A DNA stretch of 64,000 bases from Chitinophaga vietnamensis (GTDB lineage: Bacteria; Bacteroidota; Bacteroidia; Chitinophagales; Chitinophagaceae), in the NCBI RefSeq assembly GCF_902167635.1, contig NZ_CABHMS010000005.1:372001-436000 (forward strand). The letters are read 5' to 3'. The stretch's first letter is position 1. Each line of letters starts with the position of its first letter. The notes beneath the pieces are model-generated. The model did not search any database. It was not told the origin of the DNA and saw only the letters and a list, made by a program, of their open reading frames with translations. Positions 9,007 through 16,576 of this stretch are shown here, piece by piece. The translations under genes and the position numbers were made by a program.

Positions 9007-9037
9007 GCCCTTGAAGCGCTTCAAGCGCTTCAAGGGC
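9007..9037 (+). repeat. 31-nt hairpin repeat, copy 2
   Basis: It has the same 14-bp arms as copy 1 with loop TCA, and ends 21 bp before the ATG of the SdpA-like gene. An in-frame TTG at 9011 would translate the hairpin, but the downstream ATG at 9059 is the credible start. Confidence 0.95.
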
Positions 9038-9058
9038 TTCCCTCTAAACTATCTTTTT

Positions 9059-9697
9059 ATGCGATACCTACGACCTGTCATCTTTCTATCCTTCATCGGA
9101 TATTTTGTGATGACTTTCATTTTCACGATGCCGGATAATTTCGTTTACCTGAAATTATATCCGCAAAGCCAGACCTTCCAGTTCTGGCTATTTCAGCGCT
9201 GGGGCTTCTTTGCACCGCCGCCTACCTTCGATGAGCGCCTGTATTATGAATTCAGGAATAAAGTAACGAAGCAACAACAGGTGGTAGAAGTACTGGAACA
9301 TATCACTGCGGAAAAGCAACGGAAAGCGCCTTTCAACTGGCATGAGGAAATACTCGATTACGTCATCTCCGGAAACGTAGGCGGCGTAAGCGATATGTCT
9401 TCAGAGCTGCATAACAACCTGGTCTATCAACAAAAGATGAACAAGAAAACGGGCACAGATACTGCCGCAGAAATCCGGATCAGGAGCTACATACAGCACA
9501 GTAACTCCTTTCTCACCCTGAGCAATTATGGCGCATTGGTAGCGCGGGAAAATAATATCGATACCGCCGCCAGCGAAATGCGCCTGCTGATCACCCGTAT
9601 CAACCTGCCGAAATTCTCTGAGCGCAATGAGCCGGAATCCGCGCCACGCAAGGAGGATGCGGTTTTTATGAGCGACTACCTTTCATTTAACAAATAA
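9059..9697 (+). CDS. One-pass membrane protein, SdpA/DUF5819-like
   Basis: The protein has 212 residues from ATG 9059. A single N-terminal transmembrane helix spans residues about 5-23, then a soluble domain presumably on the outside. The segment FWLFQRWGFFAPPP (residues 42-55) resembles the W-x-FFxP motif of SdpA and DUF5819 proteins, which are partners of HTTM/SdpB proteins in peptide maturation. The rest is helical and charged with no known catalytic motif. It is followed after 11 bp by the HTTM gene, so the two are co-transcribed. The family call rests on the short motif and gene order, hence moderate confidence. Confidence 0.68.
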   Translation: MRYLRPVIFLSFIGYFVMTFIFTMPDNFVYLKLYPQSQTFQFWLFQRWGFFAPPPTFDERLYYEFRNKVTKQQQVVEVLEHITAEKQRKAPFNWHEEILDYVISGNVGGVSDMSSELHNNLVYQQKMNKKTGTDTAAEIRIRSYIQHSNSFLTLSNYGALVARENNIDTAASEMRLLITRINLPKFSERNEPESAPRKEDAVFMSDYLSFNK

Positions 9698-9708
9698 AAA
9701 TCACTGCT

Positions 9709-10632
9709 ATGACGCTCTACCAGGAAATGATCCGCATGGAGAAAAAGAATAATTACTCGTTCTATCTGGCGGTGTTCAGGGTGTTCATCTGCCTGCACCT
9801 TGCCAAAACCATCTTTTTTCAATGGCCTTATCTCGATATTCTTTACGGGCCGCAATCCTTTATATCGCCTACGCCTACCGTGCTCACAGAATTGCTGGGC
9901 ATCAAAAGCATGTTTATCCGCGAGCACTACCAGGCATTCATCGTGATGTACCTGCTCATTATTATGTTGTACCTCTTCGGCATTGGCAAGCATTTTACAG
10001 CATTGGTGCTGTTTCTGTTCTATGAAACCATACAGCGCTTGTGCAATGTGGTACTTAACGGCGGCGATAACTTCCTCCGCTTTGTAGTGCTGTATATGGT
10101 GTTTGCCAACAGTTATGAATATTTCAGTATCCGGGCAATCAGTATCCGGAGCGAAACCCTGCAACGCTTGTCCAACCTGTTTTCCAACCTGGCAGTGCGC
10201 GCGGTGACCATCCATTTTTGTATTGTGTATTTCTGGTCAGCCTTCCACAAGATACATGCAGATGTGTGGTTCAATGGCGTTGCTACCTACTACATACTCA
10301 GCCTGGCGCGCTTTAAAGGCACACCCTGGAACGACCTGCTGGTGAAAAACGGTTACTTTGTAACCTTGTCCACCTACTTCACACTGCTGGTAGAAATGTA
10401 TTTCCCGGCATTGGTATGGTTCAGGAAAACACGCGTGCCTATTATTGTTTGTGGCATCGCCTTGCATTTGGGGATCTATATTTTTATGATGATATACGGC
10501 TTTGAAGTCATCTTCATTTTTACTTACGGGTTTTTCTTCAACGATAAAGCCTGGTTGGGGATGTTGAATAAAGTGATCAGCCGTATCAATAGTATGGCGC
10601 GCTGGAAGATACCACAGGTGAGCATATCGTGA
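9709..10632 (+). CDS. HTTM-domain multipass membrane protein, SdpB-like
   Basis: This 307-residue protein has about six to eight hydrophobic helices. It carries HTTM marks: an early charged/aromatic helix (FRVFICLHLAKTIFF), the NGGDN motif at residues 117-121, a VYFWSAFHKI...W.NG segment and a late HLGIYIFMM helix. HTTM proteins are relatives of vitamin-K-dependent gamma-carboxylase, and SdpB of Bacillus, needed to mature the SdpC toxin, is one. Here it directly follows an SdpA-like gene. It acts in the inner membrane, and the substrate may be the secreted protein at 8574. The closing hairpin at 10658 may be its terminator. Confidence 0.82.
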   Translation: MTLYQEMIRMEKKNNYSFYLAVFRVFICLHLAKTIFFQWPYLDILYGPQSFISPTPTVLTELLGIKSMFIREHYQAFIVMYLLIIMLYLFGIGKHFTALVLFLFYETIQRLCNVVLNGGDNFLRFVVLYMVFANSYEYFSIRAISIRSETLQRLSNLFSNLAVRAVTIHFCIVYFWSAFHKIHADVWFNGVATYYILSLARFKGTPWNDLLVKNGYFVTLSTYFTLLVEMYFPALVWFRKTRVPIIVCGIALHLGIYIFMMIYGFEVIFIFTYGFFFNDKAWLGMLNKVISRINSMARWKIPQVSIS

Positions 10633-10657
10633 ATGAGAAAGATATTCAGGCGGAGTA

Positions 10658-10688
10658 GCCCTTGAAGCGCTTTAAGCGCTTCAAGGGT
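10658..10688 (+). repeat. 31-nt hairpin repeat, copy 3
   Basis: Arms GCCCTTGAAGCGCT (10658-10671) and AGCGCTTCAAGGGT (10675-10688) flank the loop TTA. Only the last base differs from the other copies, leaving a G-T pair. It lies 25 bp after the HTTM stop and 17 bp before the convergent gene end. Confidence 0.93.
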
Positions 10689-10705
10689 GCTGCCCCTTAT
10701 TAAGG

Positions 10706-11185
10706 CTACATCCGCGAGAGTGCTGTCAGGGGGACTTTGATGTCTTCCTGGTTATATTGAAGGGAGAGAAAGAGTTCGCCGTAATGCAGGTATAGTTCCG
10801 CATTCACGAGATCGCCGTTTTGCCAGTTAGTACGTGCAGCGAGATAGCGGCGTACCTGCGAACGCATTGTTTTGGGCGGGTTCCAGCGTTTATCTTTCAG
10901 CCATCCGGTGTAAACGCGGTACCCTGGCGGCTGTGAGGCCGCTACGAAAAGTTTTTCCATCTCTTCCGGACGGTGTGATTCATAGATATATTTTCTTTTA
11001 TCAAAGCGGATATGCTGGAAATGGAGGTTGGCTTCCCCGATATCTTTGTAGGGTGTGATCAGCAGCGACTCTTTCACAGCAGGGGCGGCCCCCGGCGGAT
11101 ACGTCTGTCGCACAAATAATGTGTAACCCTGATCCAGCAATACATGGATCGTTTGCGGTGACAGTAGAACCAGCGGATTGTGCAT
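10706..11185 (-). CDS. Uncharacterised protein paired with a UmuD-like protein
   Basis: The 159-residue soluble protein has no signal peptide or membrane segment and I do not recognise a domain. It has a Pro/Gly-containing N-terminal half and a C-terminal half rich in Arg, Tyr and Leu (MRSQVRRYLAARTNW, then LYLHYGELFLSLQY). It is not the UmuC polymerase expected beside UmuD, as it is far too short and lacks the Y-family motifs. The gene lies 6 bp after the UmuD-like gene and is clearly in the same operon, so a DNA-damage or regulatory role is a reasonable guess. Confidence 0.72.
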   Translation of the reverse strand: MHNPLVLLSPQTIHVLLDQGYTLFVRQTYPPGAAPAVKESLLITPYKDIGEANLHFQHIRFDKRKYIYESHRPEEMEKLFVAASQPPGYRVYTGWLKDKRWNPPKTMRSQVRRYLAARTNWQNGDLVNAELYLHYGELFLSLQYNQEDIKVPLTALSRM

Positions 11186-11191
11186 ATCGCC

Positions 11192-11563
11192 TTATTTACG
11201 CAGGTCTACAATAACGGCTGTTACTACGCCCCATACCTGGAAGTCCATATCATCAGTGATCAGGATGGGCTTATAAAAAGAATTTTCCGGGTGCAGCACC
11301 CAGTTGCGGCCGGCTTTTACCAGGCGCTTTACCGTGTATTCGCCGTCCAGGGCGGCTACAATAATATCGCCGGTGGCCGGCCGGATAGAGCGGTCCACTA
11401 CTACCATACAGCCATCAGGCATGTTGGCGTCGATCATACCATCGCCTTTTACGCGGGTAACAAAAGAGGTGTTGGGGTTGGCGTGGAGTATCCTGTTCAG
11501 ATCAATGGTTTCTTCCTGATAATCCAGGACAGGGGAGGCGTCACTCAACTTCAAAGCTTCCAT
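11192..11563 (-). CDS. UmuD-like S24 protein with catalytic serine replaced by glycine
   Basis: The 123-residue protein aligns by eye along most of E. coli UmuD (GDSMIDGG, GDLLIVD, GDIVIAAVDGEFTVKKL in UmuD; GDGMIDAN, GCMVVVD, GDIIVAALDGEYTVKRL here). The catalytic Lys is kept at Lys79. The Ser position 37 residues upstream is Gly42 (codon GGT), the same 37-residue spacing as Ser60-Lys97 of UmuD. The N-terminus is about 18 residues shorter before this site, and no Ala-Gly or Cys-Gly cleavage site is visible. The protein should therefore not self-cleave and may act as a constitutive UmuD'-like partner or regulator. Transcription starts behind two palindromes at 11581-11619. Confidence 0.88.
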   Translation of the reverse strand: MEALKLSDASPVLDYQEETIDLNRILHANPNTSFVTRVKGDGMIDANMPDGCMVVVDRSIRPATGDIIVAALDGEYTVKRLVKAGRNWVLHPENSFYKPILITDDMDFQVWGVVTAVIVDLRK

Positions 11564-11580
11564 ATACTATCATTTTATGA

Positions 11581-11619
11581 TTGCTAATATTATTAGCAAA
11601 GTAAAGCTAAATTTATTAG
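11581..11619. promoter_or_regulatory. Twin palindromic operator upstream of the UmuD-like gene
   Basis: TTGCTAATA-T-TATTAGCAA (11581-11599) is a perfect 19-bp palindrome. A second, weaker site CTAAATTTATTAG (11607-11619) repeats its CTAA-N5-TTAG core with centres 23 bp apart. They sit 18-56 bp upstream of the start codon, on the face of a minus-strand promoter. They are likely repressor sites, but the binding protein is unknown. Confidence 0.6.
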
Positions 11620-11801
11620 TTTTTAAAATAGATTAACAGATCATTTGCAAAAGGCTATTCAGCCGAAATAGCCGACAGCAGGCTAATTGACAGGATATCA
11701 AATAGATCGGCCCGGACACTGTAAAAACTATCGCATGGAAGTTTTTTTATATTCAATTTATCAAGCCGGCAGAAAAAAAATTTCGTTTACAGAAAATTAA
11801 A
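11620..11801. other. Intergenic spacer between the UmuD-like gene and the his promoter
   Basis: This AT-rich stretch has no convincing frame. A small stem GGCTATT/AATAGCC at 11653-11673 is the only structure I see. On the minus strand it is followed by a short T run, so it could weakly end transcription, but it is not convincing. Confidence 0.4.
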
Positions 11802-11831
11802 TTTGATTTCTCGGGATAGTTGCTAATTTTG
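11802..11831 (+). promoter_or_regulatory. his operon promoter
   Basis: TTTG at 11802-11805 and a perfect TAnnTTTG box (TAATTTTG, 11824-11831) are separated by 18 bp. Transcription would start only a few bases before the leader-peptide ATG at 11844. Confidence 0.7.
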
Positions 11832-11843
11832 TACCCGACAATT

Positions 11844-11906
11844 ATGATTACAAACATACATATCCATCATCACCATCATACTTACCGCACCGGTAGGCTG
11901 GGATGA
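11844..11906 (+). CDS. hisL: his operon leader peptide
   Basis: This 20-codon frame has six His codons, five of them consecutive at 11865-11879 after an earlier one at 11859, and then a TGA at 11904. Leader peptides of his operons in enterobacteria carry such a His run as the sensor of charged tRNA-His. The five bases just after the run (11883-11887) pair with 11891-11895, the first half of the antiterminator. This gives the usual mutually exclusive hairpins. Confidence 0.9.
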   Translation: MITNIHIHHHHHTYRTGRLG

Positions 11907-11971
11907 TCGTGTGTAAAATCACCATATTAGATCACCATCAAGGGCTTACCGCAGAGGTAAGCCCTTTTTTT
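11881..11971 (+). promoter_or_regulatory. his attenuator (alternative hairpins and terminator)
   Basis: The terminator is GGGCTTACC (11942-11950) with GGTAAGCCC (11956-11964) followed by a T run to 11971. The antiterminator is 11891-11899 pairing with 11943-11951 (nine pairs, two of them G-U). The protector hairpin is TACCG (11883-11887) with CGGTA (11891-11895). A ribosome stalled on the His codons masks 11883-11887 and frees 11891-11899, so hisG is transcribed. A ribosome reaching the stop at 11904 masks 11891-11899, so the terminator forms. It ends 15 bp before hisG. Confidence 0.87.
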
Positions 11972-11985
11972 ATTTGTACCTTAAG

Positions 11986-12840
11986 ATGAAACTGAAACTC
12001 GCCATCCAGAAATCAGGCCGCCTGCACGATGATTCTATCAAACTGCTGAAAGAATGCGGCATCGACATCAACAATGGTGTCAACAAGCTGAAGACAGAAG
12101 CCAGTAACTTCCCGCTGGAAGTATTTTTCCTGCGCGATGACGATATTCCTCAATACATCGAAGATGGTGTAGCAGATATCGGCATCGTAGGAGAGAATGT
12201 GGTGCTGGAAAAAAAGAAGCAGGTGAATATGGTGGAGAAACTCGGCTTTGGCAAATGCCGCCTTTCCATGGCAGTGCCGAAATCAATGGAATACAGTACT
12301 ATAAAGGATTTGCAAGGTACCCGCATTGCCACCAGCTACCCGGTGATCGTATCTGAATTTTTACAGCGCAACCACATCACCGCAGAGATCCACGAGATCA
12401 GCGGCTCCGTGGAAATTGCGCCGGGCATTGGCCTTGCAGATGCTATCTGCGACCTGGTGAGCAGCGGTTCCACGCTGTTCATGAACGGCCTCAAAGAAGT
12501 AGAAACCGTACTGAAATCAGAAGCCGTACTGGCGGCCAATCACCGCCTGCAACCAGAACAGGAACTGCTGCTGCAAAAGCTGCTCTTCCGCATCCAGGCG
12601 GTGAAGAAAGCCAAGAACAATAAATACATCCTGCTCAACGCACCGAACGAAAAACTCAACGAGATCATTGGCCTGCTGCCCGGCATGAAAAGCCCGACCG
12701 TATTGCCACTCGCGGAAGCCGGATGGAGCTCTGTTCACTCTGTGCTCAACGAAAATGAATTCTGGGATATCATCGAAAGCCTCAAAGCCGCCGGTGCACA
12801 GGGCATCCTCGTAGTGCCCATCGAAAAAATGGTGATCTGA
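11986..12840 (+). CDS. hisG: ATP phosphoribosyltransferase, long form (HisG)
   Basis: HisG joins ATP and PRPP to form phosphoribosyl-ATP, the first and feedback-controlled step of histidine synthesis. The 284-residue length marks the long form, with a C-terminal ACT-like regulatory domain (from about residue 210) that allows feedback by histidine without HisZ. Seen motifs include KSGRLHDDS at the N-terminus, DIGIVGENV (about 67-75), and the PRPP-binding stretch EIAPGIGLADAICDLVSSGSTL (about 142-163). I chose ATG 11986, because the in-frame TTG at 11974 lies inside the attenuator region. HisD follows after 18 bp. Confidence 0.96.
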   Translation: MKLKLAIQKSGRLHDDSIKLLKECGIDINNGVNKLKTEASNFPLEVFFLRDDDIPQYIEDGVADIGIVGENVVLEKKKQVNMVEKLGFGKCRLSMAVPKSMEYSTIKDLQGTRIATSYPVIVSEFLQRNHITAEIHEISGSVEIAPGIGLADAICDLVSSGSTLFMNGLKEVETVLKSEAVLAANHRLQPEQELLLQKLLFRIQAVKKAKNNKYILLNAPNEKLNEIIGLLPGMKSPTVLPLAEAGWSSVHSVLNENEFWDIIESLKAAGAQGILVVPIEKMVI

Positions 12841-12858
12841 TAAAAACGAAAAGAGACA

Positions 12859-14145
12859 ATGCAAATCATAAAATATCCTGCCATCAACACCTGGAACACG
12901 CTGCTACAGCGCCCTGCCATGGATACCTCCACCCTGGAACAAAAGGTGGGCGCCATCCTGCAAGACGTGCGCATCAATGGTGATGAGGCAGTGCGCCGCT
13001 ATGCCGCGGAATTTGACAAGGTAACGCTCACTGATTTTACAGTACCGGCTTCCGCTTTTGCAAAGGCAGAAGATTCGCTGGAACCCGCACTGAAAGCGGC
13101 CATCCAGCAGGCGGCAAAAAATATCGAGACCTTCCACCGCGCACAGCAGGAAGTGCCGCGCATCGTAGAAACCATGCCCGGCGTACAATGCTGGCGCAAA
13201 TCTGTGGCCATCGAAAGGGTAGGCTTGTATATCCCCGGTGGCTCTGCACCATTGTTCTCCACCATCCTCATGCTCGGTATACCGGCCATGATAGCGGGTT
13301 GTAAAGAAATTGTATTATGCACGCCTTCCAATGCGCAAGGGGAAGTGCATCCGGCCATCCTCTACACCGCAGCGTTGGTGGGCATTTCAAAGGTGTTCAC
13401 CATCGGCGGGGTGCAGGCCATCGGCGCCATGGCCTTTGGCACTACATCGGTGCCACAGGTGTACAAGATCTTCGGCCCGGGCAACCAGTATGTGACCTGC
13501 GCCAAGCAACTGGTCAACAAAAGCGGCGTTGCGATAGATATGCCTGCCGGTCCTTCGGAAGTGGCCGTGCTGGCGGATGATAGCTGCGTGCCAGATTTTG
13601 TGGCGGCCGACCTGCTCTCACAGGCAGAGCACGGGCCCGACAGCCAGGTGGTGCTGGTGACGACATCTGAAAAAGTGATCAGCGATGTGGAAAAAGCTTT
13701 GCAAACACAACTGGATCAGTTGCCGCGTAAAAACATTGCCACCGGCGCGCTGGCCAACAGCCGTATGATATTGGTGGAAGATATGAAAACAGCCGTGGAC
13801 CTGCTCAATGCCTATGCGCCGGAACACTTGATCCTGGCTTGTAAGGACGAGCTGAACATCGCGGATAATATCACCAACGCAGGCTCGGTATTCCTGGGTA
13901 ATTATACGCCTGAAAGCGCCGGCGATTACGCTTCCGGCACAAATCATACCTTGCCTACCAATGGCTATGCGCGCGCCTACAGCGGCGTATCGCTGGATAG
14001 CTTCGTGAAAAAGATTACCTTCCAGCAGATATCCCGCGAAGGCCTGCAACAGATAGGCGCTACCATCGAGGCGATGGCCGCCGCAGAAGGCCTGGACGCT
14101 CACAAGAACGCAGTAACAGTGAGATTGAGGAATTTTCGGATGTGA
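12859..14145 (+). CDS. hisD: Histidinol dehydrogenase (HisD)
   Basis: The 428-residue protein catalyses the last two NAD-dependent oxidations, histidinol to histidinal to histidine, with a bound zinc ion. Family marks are YIPGGSAPLFSTILM, FGPGNQYVTCAKQLV, DMPAGPSEVAVLAD, the EHGPDSQ segment with a zinc-ligand His, and the catalytic pair region APEHL. Length matches bacterial HisD (about 430). It lies second in the operon. The 73-bp gap to hisC holds short AT-rich repeats (see 14146-14218). Confidence 0.97.
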   Translation: MQIIKYPAINTWNTLLQRPAMDTSTLEQKVGAILQDVRINGDEAVRRYAAEFDKVTLTDFTVPASAFAKAEDSLEPALKAAIQQAAKNIETFHRAQQEVPRIVETMPGVQCWRKSVAIERVGLYIPGGSAPLFSTILMLGIPAMIAGCKEIVLCTPSNAQGEVHPAILYTAALVGISKVFTIGGVQAIGAMAFGTTSVPQVYKIFGPGNQYVTCAKQLVNKSGVAIDMPAGPSEVAVLADDSCVPDFVAADLLSQAEHGPDSQVVLVTTSEKVISDVEKALQTQLDQLPRKNIATGALANSRMILVEDMKTAVDLLNAYAPEHLILACKDELNIADNITNAGSVFLGNYTPESAGDYASGTNHTLPTNGYARAYSGVSLDSFVKKITFQQISREGLQQIGATIEAMAAAEGLDAHKNAVTVRLRNFRM

Positions 14146-14218
14146 GAATTTGAGAATTTGAAAATTGAAGCTGATCTGCACAAATCAAAAAATCGTAAAT
14201 CAAAAAATCCGACAATCA
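14146..14218 (+). repeat. AT-rich GAATTTG / AATCAAAAAATC microrepeat between hisD and hisC
   Basis: A doubled GAGAATTTG-type unit is followed by two AAATCAAAAAATC-type units. Similar strings fill other gaps at 16426-16525, 29376-29455 and 54944-55012. No coding frame is visible. Confidence 0.6.
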
Positions 14219-15292
14219 ATGTTCAATCTTGATGCCCTGCTTAGGGAGAATATAAAAAGACTGGTGCCGTATTCGTCGGCCAGGGATGAATTCAAAGGAG
14301 AGGCCTCCATTTTCCTGGACGCCAATGAAAACAGTTTCGGATCGCCACTGCCGGTGAATTACAACCGCTATCCCGATCCGATGCAATGGAAACTGAAATA
14401 CAAACTGGCAGACATCAAAGGCGTGCCGCCGCAAAACATCTTCATCGGCAATGGCTCTGACGAGGCCATAGACGTGCTTTTCCGCGCCTTCTGCAACCCT
14501 GGTAAGGATAACGTAGTGCTCTGCCCGCCCACCTACGGCATGTACGAAGTGAGCGCGCACATTAACGATGCGATCATTCGCAAGGTGAGTCTCACCGAAG
14601 ATTTTCAGCTCGATATTGCCGGCCTGCAACAGGCCATCGACGAAAATACCAAACTGGTATTCATCTGCTCTCCTAACAATCCCACCGGTAACTCTATCCA
14701 CCGCGCAGATATTGAATTGCTGCTGAATAATTTCGACGGGATTGTAGTGGTGGATGAGGCCTATATCAATTTCTCCCGCCAGAAAACATTTATACAAGAG
14801 CTGACAGAATATCCTAACCTGGTGGTGTTGCAAACCCTGTCGAAAGCATGGGGACTGGCGGCGCTCCGCGTGGGGATGGCTTTTGCGGGCGAAGAGATCA
14901 TTAACGTGTTCAATAAAGTGAAGCCGCCGTATAATATTGGCCAGGCTACGCAGGAACTGGCCTTGCAGGCATTGGAAAATGTAAGCCGTGTGAATGAATG
15001 GATCCGTGAGATCGTGATAGAGCGCGACCTGCTCTCTGCCGCACTGGAAGCGCTTCCGCAGGTAACGCAGGTATATCCCAGCGATGCCAACTTCGTACTC
15101 GCCAAAACAACCGACGCCAAAGGCATCTATCAATATCTCGTAGAAAAAGGTATCGTGGTGCGCGACCGCTCCAAAGTGGAGCTGTGCGCGGGCTGCTTGC
15201 GTATCACCGTAGGCACGCCGGAAGAAAACCTGCAACTGCTGGACGCATTAAAAACCTATCAACCAAAAACTGAAACTTCCGTATCCGCATGA
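14219..15292 (+). CDS. hisC: Histidinol-phosphate aminotransferase (HisC)
   Basis: This is a PLP-dependent fold-type I aminotransferase of 357 residues that converts imidazole acetol-phosphate and glutamate to histidinol phosphate. Visible motifs are [29 protein letters not shown] (the Asp contacting the PLP pyridine nitrogen), and [13 protein letters not shown] with the Schiff-base Lys. The upstream in-frame TTG at 14165 lies in the repeat, so the ATG at 14219 was chosen. The stop overlaps the hisB start by 4 bp (ATGA). Confidence 0.96.
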   Translation: MFNLDALLRENIKRLVPYSSARDEFKGEASIFLDANENSFGSPLPVNYNRYPDPMQWKLKYKLADIKGVPPQNIFIGNGSDEAIDVLFRAFCNPGKDNVVLCPPTYGMYEVSAHINDAIIRKVSLTEDFQLDIAGLQQAIDENTKLVFICSPNNPTGNSIHRADIELLLNNFDGIVVVDEAYINFSRQKTFIQELTEYPNLVVLQTLSKAWGLAALRVGMAFAGEEIINVFNKVKPPYNIGQATQELALQALENVSRVNEWIREIVIERDLLSAALEALPQVTQVYPSDANFVLAKTTDAKGIYQYLVEKGIVVRDRSKVELCAGCLRITVGTPEENLQLLDALKTYQPKTETSVSA

Positions 15293-16425
15293 AACGTGTC
15301 CTCTTTATAGACCGCGATGGTACCTTGATCAGGGAAGTACCGCCTACTTACCAGATTGATAGTCTTGATAAAATAGAATATTACCCGAAAGTATTTGTGA
15401 ACATGGCGAGGATCGCCGCGGAGCTGGATTATGAGCTGGTGATGGTCACCAACCAGGACGGCCTCGGCACCGCTTCTTTCCCGGAAGACACCTTCTGGCC
15501 GGCGCAAAATATGATCATCAAAGCCTTCGAAAATGAAGGCGTATATTTCTCTGAAGTGTTCATTGACCGCAGCTTCCCGGCAGATAATGCCCCCACCCGC
15601 AAGCCGGGCACCGGTATGCTCACGAAATATTTCTCTGATGAGTACGACCTGGCCAATTCCTTTGTGATCGGCGACCGTATCACCGATGTGCAGCTGGCCA
15701 AAAACCTGGGCGCCAAAGCCATCTGGCTCAATGAAGGCACCGGGCTGGGCAACGCTGAAGTGAAAGACACCGCCGCCGCACTGGCAGAAGTGATCGCGCT
15801 GGAAACCACCGACTGGAACCGTATCTACGAATTTCTGAAACTGGGGCTTAGAACGGTAACGCATACACGAAAAACAAATGAAACCGATATTACCATCCGG
15901 CTGAACCTGGACGGTACCGGCAAAGCCAATATCCACACGGGTTTGGGCTTCTTTGACCACATGCTGGACCAGATCGCAAGGCATGGCGGCATTGACCTGG
16001 ACATCACTGCAAAAGGCGACCTGCACATCGATGAGCACCATACCATTGAAGATACCGGTATTGCCCTGGGCGAAGCCATCGCGCTGGGCCTGGGCGACAA
16101 GCGCGGCATCGAGCGCTATGGCTTCTGCCTGCCCATGGACGATTGCCTGGCACAGGCAGCCATCGACTTCGGCGGCCGTAACTGGCTGGTATGGGATGCC
16201 ACTTTCCGCCGGGAGAAGATAGGGGAGATGCCTACAGAGATGTTCTTCCACTTCTTCAAATCCTTTTCAGACGGGGCCAAGGCCAATCTCAACATCAAAG
16301 CGGAAGGCGAAAATGAACATCACAAGATAGAAGCCATCTTCAAGGTATTTGCCAAAGCCATCAAAATGGCCGTAAAGCGCAACCCCTACAGGATGCAGCT
16401 GCCATCCACCAAGGGAGTCATTTAG
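15289..16425 (+). CDS. hisB: Bifunctional histidinol-phosphatase / imidazoleglycerol-phosphate dehydratase (HisB)
   Basis: This is a 378-residue fusion enzyme. The N-terminal HAD phosphatase (residues 1-165) has nucleophile motif DRDGTLIRE (DxDGT) and [12 protein letters not shown]. The C-terminal dehydratase (about 185-378) has the manganese-binding HHT signature [10 protein letters not shown] and HHKIEAIFK. Together they perform steps 6 and 8 of the pathway. The same fusion occurs in E. coli and many Bacteroidota. It is the last his gene before the trp insertion. No strong terminator is seen behind it, only a repeat-rich spacer. Confidence 0.97.
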   Translation: MKRVLFIDRDGTLIREVPPTYQIDSLDKIEYYPKVFVNMARIAAELDYELVMVTNQDGLGTASFPEDTFWPAQNMIIKAFENEGVYFSEVFIDRSFPADNAPTRKPGTGMLTKYFSDEYDLANSFVIGDRITDVQLAKNLGAKAIWLNEGTGLGNAEVKDTAAALAEVIALETTDWNRIYEFLKLGLRTVTHTRKTNETDITIRLNLDGTGKANIHTGLGFFDHMLDQIARHGGIDLDITAKGDLHIDEHHTIEDTGIALGEAIALGLGDKRGIERYGFCLPMDDCLAQAAIDFGGRNWLVWDATFRREKIGEMPTEMFFHFFKSFSDGAKANLNIKAEGENEHHKIEAIFKVFAKAIKMAVKRNPYRMQLPSTKGVI

Positions 16426-16536
16426 GAATTTAAGAATGTGAGGATGTGAGGATTTGAGAATGTGAGAATGTAAGGATGTGAGGATTTGAGGATTTTAAAT
16501 CCGTAAATCAAGAAATTCAAAAATCCCAAAATTTAA
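16426..16536 (+). repeat. Repeat-rich spacer between hisB and the trp promoter
   Basis: The sequence is built from repeated GAGGATTTG / GAGAATGTG / AAGGATGTG units (about 16437-16495), followed by AAATCCGTAAATC-type units. A weak hairpin GGATTT/AAATCC sits at 16490-16502, without a T run. No gene is visible, and read-through from hisB looks possible. Confidence 0.6.
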
Positions 16537-16568
16537 TTTGTGTTTTTTAGAAAAAATTCCCACTTTTG
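16537..16568 (+). promoter_or_regulatory. trp operon promoter
   Basis: TTTG at 16537-16540 and CACTTTTG at 16561-16568 (one mismatch to TAnnTTTG) are 20 bp apart. Transcription would start just before the leader-peptide ATG at 16577. Confidence 0.6.
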
Positions 16569-16576
16569 TTCTCGCT

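Noticed and set aside
8935-9037. Two nearby identical repeats considered as a CRISPR array
   Set aside because: The units are self-complementary hairpins, only two are adjacent, the intervening 41 bp is not matched by further spacers, and no cas gene is present.
9011-9058. TTG start that would extend the SdpA-like protein through hairpin copy 2
   Set aside because: The extension is only the repeat read as KRFKRFKGF-type residues. The ATG at 9059 gives a normal transmembrane start, and the same repeat occurs twice more in non-coding sequence.
11653-11673. Small GGCTATT/AATAGCC stem upstream of the his promoter
   Set aside because: The stem is only 7 bp and has no proper T run on the plus strand. 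There is not enough to call a terminator or riboswitch.
11974-11985. TTG start for hisG
   Set aside because: It lies right behind the attenuator T run and adds four residues. The ATG at 11986 gives the conserved HisG N-terminus.
14216-15235. 339-codon frame on the minus strand opposite hisC
   Set aside because: It is antisense to hisC with no recognisable domain. It is a shadow frame, as are similar long frames at 25092-26276 and 43610-44641.
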